64,000 bases of DNA. It comes from an uncultured Clostridia bacterium. Its GTDB lineage: Bacteria > Bacillota > Clostridia > Oscillospirales > Acutalibacteraceae. Below, one piece after another: positions 7,671-18,233 of this stretch. The DNA lies in the NCBI GenBank assembly GCA_946500295.1, contig CAMMVF010000005.1, positions 62,001-126,000 on the forward strand, read 5' to 3'. The notes beneath the pieces are model-generated. The model made no database searches. It saw only the letters and a list, made by a program, of their open reading frames with translations, and was not told where the DNA came from. The number at the start of each line of letters is the position of its first letter. Positions within the stretch are counted from its first letter, which is position 1. The translations under genes were made by a program, and so were the position numbers.

Positions 7671-8996
7671 TTAAACTAAAACCTTGGATCTCCACTTGCC
7701 TTTTTTCCATCTCCACAACATCAATATTCCTCTGAGACACTCGTCTGCTGCAAAGGCTATCCACAGTCCGTTAAGTCCGAGACCAAGCGGAACAGCAAGC
7801 AGATAAGAGCCGAGTGTGCTGACTATCCACATTGAAAATATAGCCACTCCCGTAGGGAAAAACACGTCTCCCGCTCCTCTTAGCGCATTTATGATGGTCA
7901 GGTTTGTCGTACGCCCCATCTCGACAAAAATTGTGAGAATTATTAGGTTAGCGCCCATTTCAATAACGGCTTGATTGTCCGTAAACAGGCCGATTAAATT
8001 ATAGCGGAAAATAATACCGACAATCTCTAAACACATTGCTATGATAAATGCGCACCTAAAAGCTTTAAGCCCGCTTTTGTATGCCTCGTCATATTTTTTA
8101 GCTCCGCACAGATGACCGGTCATAATCTGTGAAGCTTGACCTATTGAAACAGAGAAGATGTAGAAGAACATAGAAATATTTGAGATGTAAGTTTTTGTGA
8201 TTAGTTCGGTATCACTGAGACAGTTGAGGACAATAGAGGTTACGACAATCTGAGAGATGTTGTAGTTAAAAGACTCAAAAGCAGATGGCACGCCGATTTT
8301 AAGCAGCTGCCACATATCTTTGAATGGAAAAGGCTTTAACAGTTTAAAGATAGACGGCTTTTCCACAAGGGTGAAAACGACTATTGCCAGCGCTATTACT
8401 CCTACAACTCTGCTCAGAGAAGTTGCTATGGCAGCGCCCTTTACGCCGAGCTGAGGAGCACCCAAAAGCCCCAGTACAAATATCACGTCTAGCACCGTAT
8501 TTATAATATTCATAACTACGGTTACATACATGGGTGGTTTAGTGTATCCGTGATTTCTGATTATTGCCGATAATGCGTTTAACAGACCTTGTGTAAACAG
8601 AAAGCCGCCGACAATCTTCATATATTCGTCAGCAAATTGAAGTACTTCGCCCTGAGCACCAATGAAAGCCAAAATCGGCTTGCTGAATATAAGCAACGCA
8701 AGACTGATCACAATTCCAATCAGCAGATTAAATGTAATGGACAGTGCTGCAATTCTTGATGCTTCCTGCCGTTTGCCTGCTCCGAGATTTTGTGAAATTA
8801 AAACAGCGCTTGCAGTTGATAAAACAGTGAATACCAAAGTGCAGATCGAAATAGCTTGGTTAGCAGTGTTGACTGCGGAAGCTGCGAGATCGTTGTAGCG
8901 ACTGAGTACAAAAACGTCTACAAAGCCAAGCGTCATGAATAGAGCTGTTTCAATAAATATAGGCCAAGCCAGGCTGAATAAGGTGATTTTTTTCAT
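7671..8996 (-). CDS. MATE family efflux transporter
   Basis: A 441-residue membrane protein with about twelve hydrophobic helices in two homologous halves, as in the MatE family. MATE carriers expel cationic drugs or metabolites using Na+ or H+. The N-terminus KKITLFSLAWPIFIETALFM and the segment RNHGYTKPPMYVTVVMNIINTVLDVIFVLG are characteristic. The start is ATG 8996, eight bases after AAGGAGGA; the reading frame continues upstream to 9020 but that part lies before the ribosome site. Transcribed from the promoter at 9040-9068. Substrate unknown. Confidence 0.9.
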   Translation of the reverse strand: MKKITLFSLAWPIFIETALFMTLGFVDVFVLSRYNDLAASAVNTANQAISICTLVFTVLSTASAVLISQNLGAGKRQEASRIAALSITFNLLIGIVISLALLIFSKPILAFIGAQGEVLQFADEYMKIVGGFLFTQGLLNALSAIIRNHGYTKPPMYVTVVMNIINTVLDVIFVLGLLGAPQLGVKGAAIATSLSRVVGVIALAIVVFTLVEKPSIFKLLKPFPFKDMWQLLKIGVPSAFESFNYNISQIVVTSIVLNCLSDTELITKTYISNISMFFYIFSVSIGQASQIMTGHLCGAKKYDEAYKSGLKAFRCAFIIAMCLEIVGIIFRYNLIGLFTDNQAVIEMGANLIILTIFVEMGRTTNLTIINALRGAGDVFFPTGVAIFSMWIVSTLGSYLLAVPLGLGLNGLWIAFAADECLRGILMLWRWKKGKWRSKVLV

Positions 8997-9039
8997 TTTG
9001 TCCGTCCTCCTTGTTTGCATTATTCCTTTTCACCGAGGT

Positions 9040-9068
9040 ATTCTAACTGCTTTATGCTGTCAAGTCAA
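9040..9068 (-). promoter_or_regulatory. promoter of the MATE gene
   Basis: The minus strand reads TTGACT, 17 bases, TAGAAT (9068 to 9040), about 44 bases from the ATG. Confidence 0.5.
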
Positions 9069-9165
9069 GTGGTTAGACCATTGTTTCGCTATTGTTTTTT
9101 TACATGACAGATATGCCTCAATAATTTCTCTATTGTGAACATATTGTAAAATTCAATTTCCTTTA

Positions 9166-9194
9166 TTTACGACAAAAATAAAGTGTGTTATAAT
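9166..9194 (+). promoter_or_regulatory. promoter of the zinc-ribbon/cohesin-like gene
   Basis: TTTACG (9166-9171), 17 bases, TATAAT (9189-9194), 32 bases before the ATG. The -35 box is weak and the -10 box is consensus. Confidence 0.45.
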
Positions 9195-9226
9195 CGATTA
9201 GAAGAAAAAATAGAAAGGGAATTTGT

Positions 9227-10381
9227 ATGAATAAGATGTGTCCGAACTGTGGCAGGGAGTACTCAGACGAACTTCCCAGCTGCCCATATTGTGCAGAAAA
9301 TGTTTCTGAGAAAGAGGAAACCTCAGAACAGCCAAAATCAAACGAATTTGTTGATGAAAAGGCTGCTGTTCAAGACGGCTTTGAGCAACCTGATTTTTCA
9401 GACGATTTTAACGATCCCTCATCTCCAAATGGCAAAAAATCACCATCGAAAAAAACAATAATAGCAATTACTGCGAGCGCAGTTGTAGTAATTGTGGTGA
9501 TTATACTGCTTGCTGTCTTTGTATTCGGCAATAACAACCACGGTGGCGACGGTGCTGGCAACGGTGGAAACACCAGTGCAACTGAAGAGCTTACCATGCC
9601 CAGCGGATATGAGGAGATAATCGAAAACATCGAGGATGAGGACGGAAATATCATAACTCAAGCAGTTGATTCTTATGGCAATACAATTACCAGAGAGGTC
9701 GATGAGGATGGAAATATAGTTACAACCTATGTCGGTCTCGATGGTACAACCTCGACTGTGACTACTGACCGTGAGGGTAATATTATTTCTTATGATATAC
9801 CAAGCACTTCGTCGAGCGCAGGTTCGTCCTCAGCTGCTTCTTCAGGCAACACCTCCACTAATAATAATTCGAGCTCAGCTGCGAATAGTCAAACTTCATC
9901 TTCGGAATCTTCTTCTCACTCATCTTCCGGCTCATCTTCAAACAATACTTCGTCAAATCAACAAACCTCAGATGGCACTGTGACGATAAACGGCAAACAG
10001 TTTGAAGTTGGCGACACCGTCACTATGAGGATGACAGTTGGAGGTATCAATGAGCTGGTGGCAGCTTTCCAGTTTGGCATTGATTACGACAATGAACTTC
10101 TGGAGCTTAATGCTGATTCTGTTATCCCTTATAACTCGTCCTGCATTATGAACACTAACTTAAATGGTTCTATATTAATGAATTGCATTTCAGCAAGCGT
10201 TGGAGTTGAATTTTCTGCTCCTGTACAGGTTTTGGAGTGTAAATTCACAGTGAAGGAGAGCACTTCAAAGGCCTGCGATATTTCGGTTGATATGAATGAA
10301 TCACAAATATGCACCGGTGTCGGTACACAGGAAATTGTCGATGTTACCAACCAGGCAGAAATTGATATTGAAGTAGAATAA
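9227..10381 (+). CDS. membrane-anchored zinc-ribbon protein with C-terminal cohesin-like domain
   Basis: A 384-residue protein in five parts. It has an N-terminal zinc ribbon (CPNCGREY...CPYC, residues 5-24), an acidic linker, and one membrane helix (TIIAITASAVVVIVVIILLAVFVFG, about 78-105). A repeat zone of DEDGNIIT/DSYGNTIT/DEDGNIVT units with a long Ser/Asn linker follows. The C-terminal domain of about 130 residues starts VTINGKQFEVGDTVTMRMTV and continues with AAFQFGIDYDNELLEL. That last pattern matches cohesin modules, which bind dockerins in cellulosomes and other surface assemblies. The likely topology is ribbon inside, cohesin-like domain outside. RBS AAAGGGAATTTGT. The cohesin call rests on motif resemblance. 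Confidence 0.7.
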   Translation: MNKMCPNCGREYSDELPSCPYCAENVSEKEETSEQPKSNEFVDEKAAVQDGFEQPDFSDDFNDPSSPNGKKSPSKKTIIAITASAVVVIVVIILLAVFVFGNNNHGGDGAGNGGNTSATEELTMPSGYEEIIENIEDEDGNIITQAVDSYGNTITREVDEDGNIVTTYVGLDGTTSTVTTDREGNIISYDIPSTSSSAGSSSAASSGNTSTNNNSSSAANSQTSSSESSSHSSSGSSSNNTSSNQQTSDGTVTINGKQFEVGDTVTMRMTVGGINELVAAFQFGIDYDNELLELNADSVIPYNSSCIMNTNLNGSILMNCISASVGVEFSAPVQVLECKFTVKESTSKACDISVDMNESQICTGVGTQEIVDVTNQAEIDIEVE

Positions 10382-10421
10382 GCTAGGTGCAATATTTGAA
10401 TTTAAAGATATAAGTCATTGT

Positions 10422-10470
10422 AAAATCCACCATAGAGTAGCTAACAAGCTGAGTCTATGGTGGATTTTCT
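10422..10470 (+). terminator. terminator after the cohesin-like gene
   Basis: AAAATCCACCATAG and CTATGGTGGATTTT form a 14-bp stem with an 18-base loop, followed by T-rich sequence. Confidence 0.8.
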
Positions 10471-10536
10471 ATTAGCTGTTTTTACTATTTCTCACCCTAA
10501 AATTGCCTACAGCGTAATATAAACCGAGGTGATTTT

Positions 10537-11178
10537 ATGCGTGCGCTTAAAACTCGGGATAAAAAAAGACTGAAAAAGCTATGCAAGGCTGTGAGCGTAA
10601 TGCTTATGATTGTTATAGCCTTTTTTGCCTACATTGAGTTTAAAATAGAGCCGTCAATTATGGATTTAACTGAGATTAAGGCTCAAACCCTCGCAACAGA
10701 GGCGATTAATACGGCTGTGGATAGGGTCATCGAAGAGCTCAAGTTTACATATGATGAGCTGGCTGAAATAAGGTACACCGATTCAAATACTATAAGCAGT
10801 ATTTCAACCAACACAGTAAATGTAAATAAGCTGAAATCCGGGGTATCTCTCGAGGTTCAAAACCAGCTTGATAAGCTTCAACATAAAGAATTCAATTATT
10901 ATCTCGGTGACATATCCGGATTTGAGCTTTTAAACGGTATGGGTCCAGTGCTCAGTGTTCAGCTGTATTTTTCAAGCAGTATTGAAACTGAAATAATTAA
11001 CTCATTGGAATCAGCCGGTATTAACCAAACTCAGTCAACCTTGGAAATACGCGTAAAGGCAGAGGTTTTTTTGACCTCGGACGAGGAATATCCTAATGTA
11101 GTAATCGAAACAAATGTACCTGTAGCCCAAACTCTTATCGTGGGAGAACTGCCAACCTATATGTACAGAAGCTGGTAG
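10537..11178 (+). CDS. yunB: sporulation protein YunB
   Basis: A 213-residue protein with one N-terminal membrane helix (VSVMLMIVIAFFAYIEF) and an extracytoplasmic domain matching the YunB family. The family stretches are LATEAINTAVDRVIEEL, ISTNTVNVNKLKSGVSLEVQNQL, FELLNGMGPVLSVQLYF and VVIETNVPVAQTLIVGELPTYM. In Bacillus subtilis YunB is made in the mother cell during sporulation and is needed for normal spore formation. Its presence supports a spore-forming host. ATG 10537 follows GAGGTGATTTT. It stands alone between a terminator and the methyltransferase promoter. Confidence 0.85.
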   Translation: MRALKTRDKKRLKKLCKAVSVMLMIVIAFFAYIEFKIEPSIMDLTEIKAQTLATEAINTAVDRVIEELKFTYDELAEIRYTDSNTISSISTNTVNVNKLKSGVSLEVQNQLDKLQHKEFNYYLGDISGFELLNGMGPVLSVQLYFSSSIETEIINSLESAGINQTQSTLEIRVKAEVFLTSDEEYPNVVIETNVPVAQTLIVGELPTYMYRSW

Positions 11179-11181
11179 TGC

Positions 11182-11210
11182 TCGACAAGATGTAAAAAAC
11201 ATGATATATT
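11182..11210 (+). promoter_or_regulatory. promoter of the RNA methyltransferase gene
   Basis: TCGACA (11182-11187), 17 bases, TATATT (11205-11210), 29 bases before the ATG. Confidence 0.45.
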
Positions 11211-11239
11211 ATTAATATTAAATTAAAGGTTGTGAATTT

Positions 11240-12364
11240 ATGTTTAAGGGATTGAAGCTTGCGGGCTTGTGCATTTTTGGCACTGAGGGAATAGCCGCCG
11301 GAGAACTGAGAAGAATGGGAGCCGAAAACGTCAGCGCTGAAAACGGCAGGGTAGTGTTTGACTATTCCGATAAGCTTTTGGTGCGCTCTAATCTCCGTTG
11401 CCGCTACTGCGAGAGAATAGTCTTACTCGCCGGTGTTTTCAAAGCCATTACCTTTGAACAGCTGTTTGAAAATGTACGCTCAATACCTTGGGAAAATATC
11501 ACAGGTAAAGCCGGGGCTTTTCCTGTAAACGGAAGCAGCCTGAGTTCAAAGCTCTCCAGCATCCCTGCATGTCAAAAAATTATTAAGAAGGCTATTGCTT
11601 CTCGCCTAATGTCAAAGTTTAAGGTGTCACATTGCCCCGAGGACGGAGCGATTTATAGAATCCATTTTGTTGCGCTTAAGGATACATTTTCGATTATGGT
11701 TGACACAAGCGGCGAAGGGCTTCACAAGAGGGGCTACCGAGCTCAGTCCATGGAAGCGCCAATCAAGGAAACTCTAGCCGCCGTAATAGCGGATTTGGCA
11801 ATTATAAAATCCAATCACACCGTAATAGACCCCACCTGTGGTTCGGGAACTTTGCTGATTGAAGCGGCGATGAAGGCGAAAAATATAGCGCCGGGACTGC
11901 ATAGAACCTTTGCCTGTGAAAGCTGGCAGCAGATAGATAAGGAGCTTTGGCGTAGCGAGAGAGCCTTGGCGGTTGAAGATATTATCACTGATTGCGGTTT
12001 TCATGGCTACGGTTACGACATTGACGATGAAGCAATAGCGCTGGCAAAGCAAAACGCCGAAAAAGCAGGGGTCGCCGCCTGTCTGCACTTTGAAAAGCGT
12101 GATATAAGGGATTATTCCGATCATTTTGACCGCTCTACGGTAATTTGTAACCCTCCCTATGGCGAAAGATTGCTCGACTATAAAAAAGCGAGAGAGATTT
12201 ATACCGTGATGGGGAAGAAGTTTGAAAAAGCCCCGGGCAAGAGCTATTATATAATCTCTCCCGACGAGGAGTTTGAGAGATATTTTGGCAGAAAAGCCGA
12301 TAAGAGAAGGAAGATATACAACGGCAAGCTGAAATGTCAGATATATATGTATTTTAAAAACTGA
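11240..12364 (+). CDS. THUMP-domain class I RNA methyltransferase (RlmK/L, YpsC type)
   Basis: A 374-residue SAM-dependent methyltransferase of the UPF0020 group. The N-terminal half is a THUMP RNA-binding region (LRCRYCERIVLLAGVF, FSIMVDTSGEGLHKRGYR). The C-terminal Rossmann domain has the SAM motif TVIDPTCGSGTLLIEAA (about residue 195) and the amino-methylation motif NPPYGERL (about 300), as in enzymes that make N2-methylguanine in 23S rRNA. It is the short clostridial form without the second RlmK domain. Exact target base unknown. Ends at the terminator at 12391. Confidence 0.88.
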   Translation: MFKGLKLAGLCIFGTEGIAAGELRRMGAENVSAENGRVVFDYSDKLLVRSNLRCRYCERIVLLAGVFKAITFEQLFENVRSIPWENITGKAGAFPVNGSSLSSKLSSIPACQKIIKKAIASRLMSKFKVSHCPEDGAIYRIHFVALKDTFSIMVDTSGEGLHKRGYRAQSMEAPIKETLAAVIADLAIIKSNHTVIDPTCGSGTLLIEAAMKAKNIAPGLHRTFACESWQQIDKELWRSERALAVEDIITDCGFHGYGYDIDDEAIALAKQNAEKAGVAACLHFEKRDIRDYSDHFDRSTVICNPPYGERLLDYKKAREIYTVMGKKFEKAPGKSYYIISPDEEFERYFGRKADKRRKIYNGKLKCQIYMYFKN

Positions 12365-12390
12365 GAAAATAGATTTGAAGAATAAAATTT

Positions 12391-12420
12391 CACGGGCTTG
12401 GCTAGTGTCAAGCCCGTTTG
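12391..12420 (+). terminator. terminator after the RNA methyltransferase
   Basis: ACGGGCTTG and CAAGCCCGT form a 9-bp stem with an 8-base loop, followed by TTTGCTATT. Confidence 0.65.
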
Positions 12421-12487
12421 CTATTGCGCTATTTACCGGGCTAATTGTAAAAAAATTATTAAGTAGGATAAAAATCCCAAAAAACGC

Positions 12488-12515
12488 TTGATTTTTCCGT
12501 AAGTTGGTATATAAT
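12488..12515 (+). promoter_or_regulatory. sigma-A promoter of groES-groEL
   Basis: TTGATT (12488-12493), 16 bases, TATAAT (12510-12515), lying just upstream of the CIRCE operator. Confidence 0.65.
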
Positions 12516-12519
12516 AAAA

Positions 12520-12546
12520 TTAGCACTCAAGGAGTGAGAGTGCTAA
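12520..12546 (+). promoter_or_regulatory. CIRCE element (HrcA operator)
   Basis: TTAGCACTC, nine bases, GAGTGCTAA (12520-12546) is a perfect match to the CIRCE inverted repeat. It sits directly after the -10 box and in the transcribed leader of groES, so the operon should be repressed by HrcA and released on heat shock. Confidence 0.97.
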
Positions 12547-12867
<321 letters not shown>

Positions 12868-12884
12868 ATAATATATATCAATAA

Positions 12885-14525
<1,641 letters not shown>

Positions 14526-14547
14526 TCCGTTATCAAAAATAGATTTT

Positions 14548-14577
14548 TCACCCCTCGGGAAACCGAGGGGTGATTTT
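14548..14577 (+). terminator. groESL terminator
   Basis: TCACCCCTCGG / CCGAGGGGTGA with a GAAA tetraloop, followed by TTTTTGCTTT. Confidence 0.9.
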
Positions 14578-14649
14578 TGCTTTCGCTGTTGCGCCCGCCT
14601 TCTCTGCGCCTAGCCGTCGGCATGGCGCTTTTTACAGCGCAAATTTATC

Positions 14650-14678
14650 TTGACATAGTGTGTGTCACACGCTATAAT
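14650..14678 (+). promoter_or_regulatory. consensus promoter of the PadR-HAAS operon
   Basis: TTGACA (14650-14655), exactly 17 bases, TATAAT (14673-14678). Both hexamers are perfect consensus, so tight repression is expected, and operator dyads overlap and follow the promoter. Confidence 0.85.
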
Positions 14679-14704
14679 ATAGATATAATGTGTGGAACAC
14701 ACTA
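14656..14704 (+). promoter_or_regulatory. pair of PadR-type operator dyads
   Basis: Two 19-bp imperfect palindromes, TAGTGTGTGTCACACGCTA (14656-14674) and TAATGTGTGGAACACACTA (14686-14704), have centres 30 bp apart, close to three helical turns. The first fills the promoter spacer; the second covers the transcription start region. Each arm pair differs from perfect symmetry by one base. They are the likely binding sites of the PadR protein encoded directly downstream. Confidence 0.75.
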
Positions 14705-14730
14705 TAGTGTATATACCAGGAGGTGGGAAC

Positions 14731-15072
14731 TTGGATTACGATGAAGTTGTTTCGGGGCTTATTTTGGAGCTACGCAGGGGAACGCTGATTATGCTGGTGC
14801 TCAGCAGACTCAGAAAACCCAAGTACGGTTATGAGCTTGTAAAACAGCTCAAGGATAGCGAAATACCGATAGAAGCAAACACTCTTTATCCGCTTATGCG
14901 CCGTCTTGAATTCCAAGGACTTTTAAAAAGCGAGTGGAATACAAGTGAAACCAAACCCAGAAAGTATTACAAAACCACTGAGGACGGATTAATTGTGCTC
15001 GGCAGGGTAAAGGAATATTGGGAAAAATTCTCCACAAATGTGGATAGCCTATTGGAGGAAGAAAATGAATAA
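14731..15072 (+). CDS. PadR family transcriptional regulator
   Basis: A 113-residue winged-helix repressor. LRRGTLIMLVLSRLRKPKYGYELVKQL, IEANTLYPLMRRLEFQGLL and TKPRKYYKTTEDG give the PadR fold. I place the start at TTG 14731, seven bases after AGGAGG. The frame's GTG at 14692 lies inside the second operator, ahead of any ribosome site. It overlaps by eight bases the start of a HAAS-domain membrane protein, a standard PadR/DUF1700 pair in Firmicutes, where the regulator controls its own operon. The ligand is unknown; the dyads at 14656-14704 are its probable targets. Confidence 0.9.
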   Translation: MDYDEVVSGLILELRRGTLIMLVLSRLRKPKYGYELVKQLKDSEIPIEANTLYPLMRRLEFQGLLKSEWNTSETKPRKYYKTTEDGLIVLGRVKEYWEKFSTNVDSLLEEENE

Positions 15073-16060
15073 CGATTTAATAGAGAGATACATCTACGCC
15101 GTGACTAGGCGGCTGCCCTCAAAGCTCAGGAGCGAGGTGGGGGAGGAGCTGAGAGGATTAATTGATGATATGCTTGCTGACCGCTGTGGAGAGCTGACCC
15201 CGCAGGATAAAGATGTGCGAGTAGTGCTTACTGAGCTCGGCACGCCTGCGGAGGTTGCCGAGAAGTACACCGCCGACTCTCCTAAGTGTTTGATAGGGGC
15301 ACCATATTATTACACCTATACAACCGTACTAAAAATTGTACTTTGCTGTGTAGCGTTCGGAATAATACTAGCTTCAGTAATAGAGCTTTTGTTTGGCAAC
15401 AATAGCGTCCAGTGGTACTCGTTTTTGGGAACTCTGGCGTTGAATTTGTTCTCTGCACTTTGTGCCTGCTTTACCTTTATTACATTGCTATTTGCCGTTT
15501 TTTACCGCAAGGGTATAGATTTGGGTCGGGATAATTCTCTTGAAGATTTACCCTCCGTACCTAATAAAAAAGAAAAAATCGGCAGAGCTTCATCAGCTGC
15601 TCTCATAGTCTTTATTATTTTAGTAGCTTTGGCGTTCACCATCTTTCCGAATATCTTTGTTGTTTTTGTCAACGGAGAAATGCTCCCCATCTTCAACACC
15701 GAAGTAATGCGCTCATGCTGGTATATACTACTCATTTTTGCCGCACTTGGCATAATTAGAGAGTGTGTAAAGCTGATTGAGGATAGATACAACTTTCGTG
15801 TAATGGTGGTTTGCATTGTCACCAATCTGCTATCTATAGCTATGTGTTTTTGGTGGCTGCTGCGTGATAATCTCATCAACCCAATTTTTCAAAGCTCAAT
15901 ACTGGACATATTTCCCTCGGATAAAGAGATAGTAATAAATATGTTCAGCAACTTCCAGTACTTCTTGCTATTTGTTATTACAATGGCTTTAATTATTGAC
16001 ACGGCGGAAGCTGTGTATAGGTATTTTAAATACAAAAATTCCTGCTATAGCTATAAATAA
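15065..16060 (+). CDS. HAAS (DUF1700-like) domain membrane protein
   Basis: A 331-residue integral membrane protein. The first 75 residues form a helical signalling domain (IERYIYAVTRRLPSKLRSEVGEELRGLIDDM ... LGTPAEVAEKYT), the HAAS or permease-prefix module, followed by about seven hydrophobic segments. ATG 15065 overlaps the padR stop and follows GGAGGAAGAAA. Such proteins are co-expressed with PadR regulators and are suspected to sense or alter the envelope; no enzymatic motif is seen. Confidence 0.8.
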   Translation: MNNDLIERYIYAVTRRLPSKLRSEVGEELRGLIDDMLADRCGELTPQDKDVRVVLTELGTPAEVAEKYTADSPKCLIGAPYYYTYTTVLKIVLCCVAFGIILASVIELLFGNNSVQWYSFLGTLALNLFSALCACFTFITLLFAVFYRKGIDLGRDNSLEDLPSVPNKKEKIGRASSAALIVFIILVALAFTIFPNIFVVFVNGEMLPIFNTEVMRSCWYILLIFAALGIIRECVKLIEDRYNFRVMVVCIVTNLLSIAMCFWWLLRDNLINPIFQSSILDIFPSDKEIVINMFSNFQYFLLFVITMALIIDTAEAVYRYFKYKNSCYSYK

Positions 16061-16063
16061 TAT

Positions 16064-16102
16064 AAACACGGACAGCCACCTTGTGCGGCTGTCCGTGTTT
16101 CC
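16064..16102. terminator. terminator between convergent genes
   Basis: AAACACGGACAGCC and GGCTGTCCGTGTTT make a 14-bp stem with a 9-base loop; A- and T-rich flanks allow use in both directions. Confidence 0.8.
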
Positions 16103-16143
16103 GTTTCAGTATTTTAATGTAAGCTTAATAATGACCAGTTTAA

Positions 16144-16746
16144 TCAAAACTCCCTGAGCAGTCTGATTTTCCCGATTACAGGCAGTTCCTTGGCATAGCC
16201 CTTTACTGCATTATAAATGCCAATTACAGCCAGTAAAAGCCATGAGCCGTAAAGAATTATCGAAATGATAATATTTATAATTGATACAGCTATGTAAGCT
16301 CCCATACCTGCCATTCCGCCCAGACCGATAAGGCTGGTGAGGACGAAATTTACAATGGATATGGCTACGAGATAGAGGCAGAGCGTAAGCCCCTGATTGC
16401 CGTGAAATCTCAGGTAGCGGGAGTAAGGCTTCACAATCATAGGAATAAAGAAAAAGTACCCCAGGTAGCTTACAAAAGCAAGAATCTTGTTCTCCTGTAC
16501 GTCCTGTGCGTCCTGCATGGAGCTTTCGTCCGTAGTGTCGAAGAAGAAGGTCTTGGTCTTATTTACAGCCTTGTCAAAACCTGACTTGACTTTATCGCTG
16601 TTACTGCTGTAGCCGCCTTGCTGATATGCGCCCTGAGCCTGGTTTGACCCGGTAGGGGGAGTCTGGTGGGTTACATTTGTGCCGCATTTAGAGCAAAATA
16701 CAACTCCATCGTTAAGCTCAGTACCGCACTTAGGACAAATTAGCAT
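16144..16746 (-). CDS. zinc-ribbon plus DUF4870-like membrane protein
   Basis: A 200-residue protein. It starts with a zinc ribbon (CPKCGTELNDGVVFCSKCGT, residues 4-23) and a Gly/Gln linker. A membrane domain with about three to four helices follows: ILAFVSYLGYFFFIPMI, then RFHGNQGLTLCLYLVAI, then LYGSWLLLAVIGIYNAVKGYAKELPVIGKIRLL. The HxNQGL and KGYAKELPxIG motifs are typical of DUF4870. Function unknown. ATG 16746 follows GGGAGGTAATATA; upstream codons to 16782 lie before that site. Confidence 0.75.
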   Translation of the reverse strand: MLICPKCGTELNDGVVFCSKCGTNVTHQTPPTGSNQAQGAYQQGGYSSNSDKVKSGFDKAVNKTKTFFFDTTDESSMQDAQDVQENKILAFVSYLGYFFFIPMIVKPYSRYLRFHGNQGLTLCLYLVAISIVNFVLTSLIGLGGMAGMGAYIAVSIINIIISIILYGSWLLLAVIGIYNAVKGYAKELPVIGKIRLLREF

Positions 16747-16820
16747 TATATTACCTCCCAAATAAATTCGTGTGAATTCCAAGTATAAATATATATGATT
16801 AAACAGGCGCTTAAATGCCG

Positions 16821-18233
16821 TTATTCAATCATAGCTATGAGCTTTTGCTCGGCTGCCGCTGCGTCTGCCTTGCCTCGGCTGTTTTTCATAACGAAGCCCA
16901 CCAAAGCCTTTATAGCTTTTACCTTGCCGTTTTTGTAATCCGTTACAGCATTGGGGTTAGCTTCTACAGCCTTTTGGCAAAGCTCTGTAAGAGCCGCATC
17001 GTCGAGACTGCCCATATCGTTTTCGTCAATAAGCTCGCTCGGCGCTTTGCCTGTTTCAAGCATTTTTGCCAGAGTTTTCTTGGCGAGATTCATCTTAATC
17101 TTTCCCTCGTCAAGAAGCTTGATTAGGGCGTTAAGATTTTCAGCGCTTACTTTGATGTCAAACTCCTCTTTTGCGTTGTCGTTTTCGAGAATGGAGAAAA
17201 TCTGACCGATGATAAAGTTAGCGGCGGTTCTCGGAGTTTTTGTGCCCTCGCTTGCCTTCTCGAAAAATTCAGCCACAGCTCTGTATTTTACAAGCAGCCT
17301 GGCATCGTTTTCGGGAATTTCCAGCTCGCTGATATATCTTTGTAGCTTCTGATCGGGCAGCTCTGGAAGAGTTTTTCTAATTTCCTCAACCTTTTCACGG
17401 GGAACTTGAATTGTAACCAAATCCGGGTCGCGAAAATAACGGTAGTCGTTGGCGTCCTCCTTGCCCCTCATCGACGAGGTGGTGTCGCTTACCTCGTCGT
17501 AGCGCAGAGTCTCCTGCTCAACCTTGCCGCCGCTTTCTATCAAGTCAACCTGACGGTTAAACTCATACTCCATAGCCTTTGTCATAAAGGTGATGGAGTT
17601 CATATTCTTAATCTCGGTTCTTGTGCCGAACTCATCACTGCCCTCGGGTCTGACTGAGATATTTACGTCGCATCTCATAGAGCCTTCCTGCATCTTACAG
17701 TCCGAAACACCGATGTACTTCATAATTAGCTGGAGTTTTTCAACATACTCCTTAGCTTCCTCGGGGGAGCGAATATCGGGCTCGCTGACAATTTCGATAA
17801 GCGGTACTCCGCCTCTGTTGTAGTCCACGTAGGTGTCTCCGTGGCTGTGAATCAGCTTTCCGGCGTCCTCCTCAATGTGAATCCTTGTCAAGCGGATTTT
17901 CCTGCCGTTGCTCAGTTCAACGTAGCCGTTTAAGCACAGCGGCTTGTCGTACTGTGAAATCTGGTAAGCCTTCGGCAGGTCGGGATAGCAGTAGTTTTTT
18001 CTATCCATTTTTGAGATTTCGGGGATCTCACAGTTAGTTGCTAGCCCTGCTTTAATAGCGTAATTTACTACTTCCTCGTTGAGCTTGGGGAGTGTTCCCG
18101 GAAGTCCTATGCATATAGGACAACAATGGGTATTTGGGTCTCCGCCGAACTGAGTAGTGCAGCCGCAGAATATCTTTGTCTTGGTCGTAAGCTCTACGTG
18201 GGTTTCAAGCCCTGCTACCATTTCGTATTTCAT
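16821..18233 (-). CDS. gatB: Asp-tRNA(Asn)/Glu-tRNA(Gln) amidotransferase subunit B
   Basis: A 470-residue GatB of normal length, with the GatB/E signature MVAGLETHVELTTKTKIFCGC, YCYPDLPKAYQISQY and the C-terminal YqeY-like tail that binds the tRNA elbow. It activates misacylated Asp-tRNA or Glu-tRNA with ATP so that ammonia from GatA converts it to Asn- or Gln-tRNA. Its ATG overlaps the gatA stop by four bases. It is the last gene of the aspS-gatC-gatA-gatB operon. Confidence 0.97.
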   Translation of the reverse strand: MKYEMVAGLETHVELTTKTKIFCGCTTQFGGDPNTHCCPICIGLPGTLPKLNEEVVNYAIKAGLATNCEIPEISKMDRKNYCYPDLPKAYQISQYDKPLCLNGYVELSNGRKIRLTRIHIEEDAGKLIHSHGDTYVDYNRGGVPLIEIVSEPDIRSPEEAKEYVEKLQLIMKYIGVSDCKMQEGSMRCDVNISVRPEGSDEFGTRTEIKNMNSITFMTKAMEYEFNRQVDLIESGGKVEQETLRYDEVSDTTSSMRGKEDANDYRYFRDPDLVTIQVPREKVEEIRKTLPELPDQKLQRYISELEIPENDARLLVKYRAVAEFFEKASEGTKTPRTAANFIIGQIFSILENDNAKEEFDIKVSAENLNALIKLLDEGKIKMNLAKKTLAKMLETGKAPSELIDENDMGSLDDAALTELCQKAVEANPNAVTDYKNGKVKAIKALVGFVMKNSRGKADAAAAEQKLIAMIE

